The notes under the pieces are model-generated. The model was not told the origin of the DNA, made no database searches, and worked only from the letters and a program-made list of their open reading frames with translations. Positions 57,696-64,000 of a stretch of DNA of 64,000 bases are shown here, piece by piece (position 1 is the first letter of the stretch; the number at the start of each line of letters is the position of its first letter). The stretch lies in contig JAKEKT010000072.1 in assembly GCA_021495925.1 (NCBI GenBank), forward strand, positions 1-64,000, given 5' to 3'. The translations under genes and the position numbers were made by a program. The stretch is from Diplodia intermedia. Lineage: Eukaryota; Ascomycota; Dothideomycetes; Botryosphaeriales; Botryosphaeriaceae.

Positions 57696-58695
57696 CGTGC
57701 GTGTGCGCGCGCTGGTTCTTCGGTGGTGAAGAAGTGTTGTTGTGGGCTTGGCGTGGGAGAGGTCAGTGTTGTGGCAGTTGGCGCGTCGCGGGCTTTTGGC
57801 GTCGGACAGCGCGAAACTTTTGCACGCGTCGATTGCTGCGCTCACGGCTATTTGCCGGCGGCCGTAGCAGAATGGGCGACGTGGGTAGTCGAATCCAATG
57901 TACGGACGTGAACGTCAGTTTTATATGTGAAAAATTGCGTCCAGATATTGGATTCAACTACCCCTCTATTGTTAAGCGGAAGCGAAAGAGCGGTCCCAGT
58001 AGCTCCAGCGCACCTTGCGCTGACAGCTACAGTTAGATGCTCAGAGCAGTTGCTTCCATACTCTCAAGTGGCGAAATCTCTCGCCATTCACTTACTATCT
58101 TGAAAAGAGTAACACCTCAGGCGGCGCGAACCACCGAAATATCCACTACTATCTCTACTTAAACGTACCACAGCATGTCGCAAGATAGGTACATGATGGG
58201 ATCACAAGTCTAGACGTATTTGTAAGTACAGATTCAAAATTTACATTCAGGTCCGAACATTTACTCGAACTGAACATGCAGAAAGGTTCTTCTAGAGTCT
58301 ACGTGTGGACGAATGAAATGCAGCGTTTTCTCCATTAATTTTCTTTCTAAAGCAGATTTGCAGGATTGTGGATGGTTACCGGGAAAGGAAAGTTTCACGC
58401 CTGAGTGCTCGGGCAGCAATGAAGTCGGCGACGGAGAAAGGTTGCGTTCCGCCTGGCACCACCTCACATCGCACGTCAACCACAATACCATCCAGTCCAT
58501 TATCCAGAAATCAGCAAACAATCAATTTCATCCGTGTCGAGCCCATCATGGCCAGAACCATCACCCATTGTCTACACTCAAAGCGCCCCACGAAGCGCCA
58601 CGCCAGTTTCCGTCCTTTGTATCCCCGACGTTCGCATCGACGCAACCATAATGCCTTTGAACTTCCGACCAGCAAGCCGCGCTTTGTCCCCATCC
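57696..58695. other. intergenic region between array genes 2 and 3
   Basis: About 1 kb, AT-richer in the middle (58030-58330). It is the array gene 2 promoter side and the 3' side of gene 3. No gene seen. Confidence 0.45.
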
Positions 58696-60750
58696 TTATC
58701 CGACAACGCCGCCCTTGCCGCTTCCGGCCTGCTTCCTGCGCAGCGCCTTCGCCGGCAACCTGAGGTTGCCCTGAGCGTCCAGCAGCGGCTCCTCGACGCT
58801 CTTCGCCGTGCCGACGGGGCCGGCGGCAGGCGCGCACTCCTGCTCGGACCAGTCGCGGCCGACGCGCTTGTCCAGGCGCCAGCGCGCGCGGGGATCCTGG
58901 AACTGTATTAAGTGTTATCAAGTCCCAGAAAAACAGAGTGATTCACGTCTCGTTCGTTTCTTCACACTTACATCGTTCGGCACCGGCAGCGTCGCCGGCG
59001 GCAGCTTGCCCACGTGCCCGTGGCTGCGGCGCCACCACTCGGCGTAGCGCTCGCGCTCGCAGCTGAGCGCCGCCGAGGGCGTCAGCAGCGAGTAGATGCG
59101 CGCGTCGAACGCCTCCTGCTCGTTGGCGATGTGGAAGATTGTCATGTAGCCGAGCTCGGGGGCCGCGGGGGCCGCGGGGGCGGCGGCGGCGGTGGCGGAC
59201 GTACTGGCTGCAGGACCGGCAGCAGCAGCAGAAGCAGCGCTCGAGCGGCTGCGGGCAGCACGCGACCGCGTGTTCTTGGCGGCGGGCGTGGCGGCGGGAG
59301 CCTTCTTCTTCTTCTTCTCAGGGCTGGCCGGGGGCTGAATGGCGGAAGTGTTGTCGGTGCGGCTGTTGTCGCGCTCGACCAAGGCGACACCAGCGGCCGG
59401 GCCCTTGTCGAACGCGTCGGCGATCTCGTGCAGCTTGTTGGCCGCGTTCTGGATCTTGTTGGCGGATATCTCGAGCTCTTTCGCGCTGGCACTTACCTCG
59501 TTCTCGTTGTTGGGAGCGCCGTTGTCGGGGACGGCTGCTGTCGTCGTCTCGCTCGGCTGGTCGGTACGTGTAGATTCGGCGGCGCTCGTGACGTTTTCCG
59601 TTTCCATGCGCTCTTCGTTGATGTTGCTGACATTGTCGTCGCTGTTCTTGTTCTTGTCCTTGTCGTGCTCGCTGCCCTTTCCATCTCCAAGCATGCTGTC
59701 GTTGCCGGCATCGCCCGAAGGCTTGTCGAGCACCATGGCCTCGCCTGCGTTGTTGTCGGGAGGTCCGCGGTTGGCATAGCGACCCAAAGCCTCAGCAACG
59801 GCGAAAAGCTCCTCCCTGGCAGGGATTTCTCCAACGAGACCGCCAGCCTCCTCCATGGGACGGCCTTCGTCGACAGTGGCAGACTCCTCCATGGGAACAA
59901 GATCTTCAGCGATGACGACGCCGGACTCCTGCATGGGATGGTCGTCTTCGGCGACAGCGGCGGACGCCATCATCAGAGCGGGTCCCTCATCGACAAAGGT
60001 AAACTCCTGCATGACGCGACCCTCGTCGACAGCGCCGCCAGACTCTCCCTCTTCCTGCTGCTGCACGCCACTGCCTGCATCTCCAGCAAGAACAACTCCC
60101 TCCATGGCAGTCGTCGTCGTCATAGCCGTAGCCGTAGCGGTAGCCATCTCAACTCCCTCACTCTCACTCTCACCGTCACGCGTGGCAGTGACACCGGCAG
60201 CGGCAGCAGCACCATCACGCGTAGCAGCGGCAGCGGCAGCGGCAACGGCAGCTTCTTCACGCTCCCTCTCCCTCTCCTGCCTCTCCACAATCGCCCGCGT
60301 GTCCTCGGCGCCCGTGATGCGGCCCGCCGCCACCATCTGCGCGCGGACGTTCGCCGCCACGGCGGCCATCATGGCGCGCTCCTCGGCCGTGTACGTGGCC
60401 GCGTCGGCGGCGAGGTTGCAGCAGCCGCAGGTGCGGGGGTCGTGGTCGTGGTTGGGATCGGTGTTGGCGCCACTGGCGTTGGCACCGGCACTGGCGTTGT
60501 TGTTGTTGCTGTTCTGGGAGTGGTGGTGAGGAGCAGCGGGATTGACGTTGACGTTGATGTTGGGCTGGGTGTTTGGCTGGATGTTTTCCGCGGCGGGATT
60601 GAGGAGGAGCTGCTGGGCTGCGGTGAGGTTGGCGGATCCGCCGCCGGATGAGGACGAGGCGGACGAGGTGGTGTTGTTGCCGTTGTCACCGCTGGTCGGG
60701 TTGTTGGCCTTGCGCTTGCCTTTGGCGGGAAGGGCGCGGGGGGGAGCCAT
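58696..60750 (-). CDS. array gene 3: acidic, Ala/Glu-rich disordered protein with C-terminal LTP-ERY module
   Basis: Two exons: 58972-60750 and 58696-58902, with a 69-bp intron (GTAAGT...ACAG); 661 residues. The second exon is needed: it continues DFQDPRARWRLDKRVGRDW in frame and ends at TAA 58696. Start MAPPRALPAKGKRKANNP (basic, NLS-like); an open frame reaching 61161 is rejected as upstream DNA. Layout: Asn/Ser/Ala-rich N-terminus, a NPDHDHDPRTCGCCNLAAD-like Cys motif near 110, long acidic repeats with MEE / MQE steps, a predicted helix, then a Lys/Ser/Ala-rich basic patch. The C-terminal module (about 530 to 625) has LTPSAALSCERERYAEWW and PRARWRLD. This module recurs in array gene 4. Function unknown. 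Confidence 0.78.
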
Positions 60751-61248
60751 TGTTGCTGTTGTTGTTGTCTTTGGTAGATGAGTACGCTTGTTTGCTTGCT
60801 TGTTCTCGCGGTGCAGTGTGTGCTGTTGGACGGAGCGTTTGCGGTCGTCGGTGGGTGAGCGGATGACGAGATGGTGTCGAAGGAGAAGGATGAGCGCGGA
60901 CGGGGTGGTAGGGTTTTGGAGTGAGAGCGAGCGCGCGCAGCACGTGAGAGAGCAAGTACGCGGGAGCGGTCGGCGGGCGGGTGGGCGGGTCGCGCGTCGC
61001 GTCGCGTCGCAGTGAGGCTCTGTAGGGCTACTACTTTGGAAGAGCGTCGAAGCGGCGGGAATCGTCAAGACTGCGGGCTCCCTCGAAGCTGCTCGGCGAG
61101 TGAGTGAGCCCGGTATGGGCAGGGAAGGGCGAAGCTTTTGCCTGTTCAGCAGCTGCTTCACTTGCAGATGGAGCGGAGAGTAAGCGTTGGGTATATAGTT
61201 GTTGCTGTCAGTCGGAATTAGTGCCCACGGGCATACAACAATACTACT

Positions 61249-61268
61249 CGCCTTCGTGGCGCAGTGGC
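61249..61268 (+). other. tRNA-like 5' fragment
   Basis: GCCTTCGTGGCGCAGTGGCA matches the 5' end of a fungal tRNA with a perfect A box (TGGCGCAGTGG). The D arm is then broken and no T arm or acceptor partner follows at the right distance. Probably a tRNA-derived relic. Confidence 0.3.
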
Positions 61269-61513
61269 AAGTACTCAGATTTGAACCCGACAGAACAGGC
61301 TAACCTTGATCGAAAATAGCAAATGTGCAAAGCTAAAGAGTAAAAAAACCCTCGGCGACAGTGTCTGGGGTTTTCTATAGCCAAGTCCGCCGCTCCCTCA
61401 TAGCATAAGGGCAAAGCAAGCGCCGGTCCGAAAGGATAACTATAGTTTTTGCCATTTTCTTTTTTGGTTCAGTAAATGGGGTGGTTGAAAGATGGGGTGC
61501 TGCTGCGCCCGGT

Positions 61514-61525
61514 GGGATTCGAACT
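61514..61525 (-). other. B-box-like tRNA fragment
   Basis: On the minus strand AGTTCGAATCCC is one base from a Pol III B box, followed by an acceptor-like CGGGCGCA. No matching 5' acceptor strand or D arm upstream, so it is at most a relic. Confidence 0.25.
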
Positions 61526-62363
61526 GGATGCATGGGCGTGAGAATCGAGGTCCTGGCTCTCTCTTGGGACTGGACGCGGACGGGATCTTGCAATCTTTTT
61601 TTGCCTCTTCTGGTGGCTAATCGGAGCAGATGAGATGCTTCTTACTGTGAATGGTGTCGGCAGAACAGTTTGAACTGTAAAAAGCGGCGATGTCACAGCG
61701 GGTGATAGAAGAAATTGCCCACCCGCGTTTACTACATCATCATGTTTATATGGGTGGTTTCCGGACGCAAATGTGGGCATTTGAAACTTGCATTCATGTC
61801 AGGATCTTGTGTTTAACTACCCATACAACCATGATCTGGCATCTGTAAGGCAGGTGGAGGTGGGGAATCTCTTTTGTCGCCCGTTGTGATGTGGACTGAG
61901 AAGATCGGGTCGGATGTTTGAAAGTCCCCACGGAAGTCGTAGTTGAGGATGGCAGCAAACATGCCCTGATCATCAGCAAACAGTGCAAAGCCAGCGCCAG
62001 AGGTATGTGTCATGGAAGAGCAGCATAAGATGATCGTACACGGAGTCTTAAGCTCTCTCATCACCACCTGTTGCTTTCTTAGTATGTCAAACGGTAGTAG
62101 GCGAGAGACGAGGCTACTGCCATGGCCTAAAGCCCCATCGATCATCAGGTTTTAACTTTCTTTAAATTTTTTTTGTATCTTTTGTCCAAGCGAGCCATCA
62201 ACCTACCTACCCCATGCGCACCGCCGAGTTTATCTATCCAGAGAAAGTCCATTATACCGCCATTATCTCCCACCATCTACATTTCCGGCAAAGCAGAGAG
62301 CCTCGCCCCCATCACCCATCCCTCTCCCCTACGACCACACAACACCACACCAGAACGATCAAC

Positions 62364-63952
62364 TCAAACCCCCCCACCCCTCCTCCCACCAACCGGCCAC
62401 CCCACCCCCGGCCTCATCGCGACCCGCCACACCGCCGGCATGCCCGCGTCCAGCCGCAACCTCGCCCACGGATGGCCCGGCGGCACGACATCGTACGGCG
62501 TCTGCTGACCGCCTCCGCCTCCGCCACCGCCGCCGCCGCCGCTCCCGAACCGGTCCTCGTACCACATCAAATACCTTTCCATCTCCGCGCCCACCGCCTC
62601 CGCCGGCGTGAGGCGCGCGTATGTCGACGATGTGACGCCCGGCGGGTAGGCGGCGATGGCGCGGAGTTCGTGGGGTGTGAGGGGTTGGGGTTGGGGTTGG
62701 ACTACCTGGACGGTTGCGGGTTGTGGGGGGGTTGGGGCGGTGGGGGGGACTGGAGGCGGGTTCGGGTCGTACTGGCGCCGGATGCGGTCGGCGATGGCGA
62801 CGAATTGCGCGAGGAGCTGCGTGGTCGGCGTCTGCTGCGAGGACGGGTGCCAGGCCGCGGGCGCGGGGGATGCTGCGGCGGCGGCGGCGGCGGCCGCGGG
62901 ATGCAGATGTCTGCTGTTGTCGTGTTCGTTGTTGTTGGAGTCGTTGCCTTGGTGTGCAGACTGCGCGCTGGGCGTGGTCGTGGTGGCTGCGCCTGGCTGC
63001 TGGATCGGCTCCGGTCCCGAGGTGCGCGGGCGCTTCGTGGTGGCATCCGCTGTGCTGCTGATGGTGGTGGATGGCCGGCGCGGACGCTTGTTTGGCACGA
63101 TGCTGCTGCCGCCTTGGCTGTCTGCGTGCGGCGAGATGTCCAGCTGCTCGGAAGCGGTCGGGGCTGTGGCGTGGGTCTCGAAGGATATGTGGCCGACATA
63201 CATTTCGTCTGAGCTATGCTCGGCGTCATCGCTGTTCTTGTCGGTACCATCAGTGGTGGGAGCAGCACGGCGGGGGAAAGGGTTCGGCGGAATTCGTATA
63301 TCCTGCTGGTAAAGTGCGTTAGAGAGTGTTGGCAAGACGGCCAGGTGGTTGGACTTACGGTAATCGGAGGGTGGGCGCGGACCGCGTTGGCGAAATCCGT
63401 AGGAGTGTTGATGGACCGTCTCGGCGTCGCAAAGTATGAAGGCTTCTCACCGCCGTTCGGAGAGGGTTCCGCGTCGATGTCAAAGTATGACTTGAGGTTT
63501 GCGTTCGTGCCGGGAGGCGGACTGATGTGAGCCGACTGCTCATGAAGCTCGGGGTTCTGCATGTCTCTCTCGAGATTGTTACCGGGAACGGCGGGGTAGG
63601 TGAAAGTCGGGGTAGCCGTCGTGAGGCCACCCATCTCCACGGATGCAGTGTATGGATTGCTCGGGAAACTGCTGGCCATCTGCTGCTGTGCAGCGAATTC
63701 GCTCGGAATCGGAACATGGGTACCGCCAGGTGCAATCAAAGTGTTGAGCTTGATGTTATCGAGGAAAGGGCTGCGCGGAAAGGAACTCGTGGCCTGCTGG
63801 CTGGGGATGAACGAAGCCGGACTCTGGCCGGTGCCTCCGAAGATCTGCGGCTGTGTAGCAGTGAGACGTTCTTCCGTTGAAGCCGCGTTTGCATCGTTCT
63901 CCTTGGTTCCATCTTCGGGAAGCACCTCGTTGCGAAGGGCTGAGCCTGGCAT
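62364..63952 (-). CDS. array gene 4: disordered protein with the same C-terminal LTP-ERY module as array gene 3 (5' end uncertain)
   Basis: Two exons: 63359-63952 and 62364-63305, joined by a GTAAGT...CAG intron of 53 bp (the acceptor is one of two adjacent CAGs). 511 residues if the ATG at 63952 is used. A CTGAC plus CCAG just upstream of that ATG could be an acceptor, so the real start may lie beyond the right edge of the window. Layout: Ser/Thr/Pro-rich N-terminus; acidic DxDAEPSPNGGEKPSYF; basic PNKRPRRPS and TKRPRTSG patches (NLS-like); a 9-Ala run; Pro/Gln linker. The C-terminal module then has ARLTPAEAVGAEMERYLMW, an 11-Gly run and HPWARLRLD, matching array gene 3 residue by residue at the key positions. 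Function unknown. Confidence 0.65.
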
Positions 63953-64000
63953 GTCATGTCAGTGGTCAACATGCTCTCGGAGAAACGGTTCAATGGAACT

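Larger units (their letters stand above)
60751..62363. other. intergenic region between array genes 3 and 4
   Basis: About 1.6 kb. Holds the array gene 3 promoter and two short tRNA-like fragments (listed separately). No protein gene recognised. Confidence 0.45.

Noticed and set aside
57696..57845. 50-codon upstream extension of array gene 2
   Set aside because: Begins with GTG, not ATG; the first ATG with a good context is at 57695.
60751..61161. 137-codon upstream extension of array gene 3
   Set aside because: Sequence is compositionally like leader DNA; the downstream ATG gives a basic start that fits the array style.
1..64000. CRISPR arrays, bacterial operons or prophage
   Set aside because: All genes are of fungal nuclear type with introns; the only tandem repeats are coding minisatellites without spacers.

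Overview
This is a 64 kb piece of a filamentous ascomycete nuclear genome (Pezizomycotina; Dothideomycetes is a guess from overall style, not shown). The evidence is short spliceosomal introns (mostly 48-110 bp, GTAAGT/GTACGT donors, CTNAC-type branch sites), fungal-type proteins (Zn2Cys6 regulator, eqolisin protease, SMP3, LTV1, LSG1, SKP1, RPC31) and a GC-rich background broken by one AT-rich island. Exon coordinates were derived by hand from splice signals and reading-frame continuity. Multi-exon genes are listed as one span with the exons in the evidence.

Left part (1-30 kb) is mostly conserved housekeeping. In order it holds a small secreted four-cysteine protein (-), PER1/PGAP3-like GPI remodelling factor (-), a coiled-coil protein (-) divergent from a large LRR protein (+), RNA polymerase III subunit RPC31-like (-) divergent from an HSM3/PSMD5-like protein (+), a GNAT acetyltransferase (-), a conserved fungal membrane protein (-), an AT-rich island with an LTR- or MITE-like element, SKP1 (-), SMP3 GPI mannosyltransferase (+), an acyl-CoA dehydrogenase (-), and the divergent ribosome-biogenesis pair LSG1 (-) / LTV1 (+). 

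Middle part (28.9-48.1 kb) is more accessory and much less gene-dense. It holds a cytochrome P450 (+), an MFS transporter (+), an intron-containing tRNA-Glu(CTC) in a 4.2 kb gene-poor stretch, a secreted proline-rich protein built of 21 tandem units each ending in Arg (-), a six-exon Zn2Cys6 transcription factor (-), a small RING-HC protein (+) and an eqolisin glutamic peptidase (-).

Right part (50.1-64 kb) is the most unusual. Four consecutive minus-strand genes encode long, low-complexity, probably nuclear proteins that I do not recognise. Genes 1 and 2 share one module (a VExWRxAxWxxYDxR core followed by a RNxVW / MxQP block). Genes 3 and 4 share a different C-terminal module (LTPxxA / ExERYxxW followed by PxARxRLD). 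The array also holds a 75-bp in-frame minisatellite interrupted by a 97-N assembly gap, which creates an apparent frameshift. This local paralog array is my best candidate for an undescribed system. The fourth gene may continue past the right edge.
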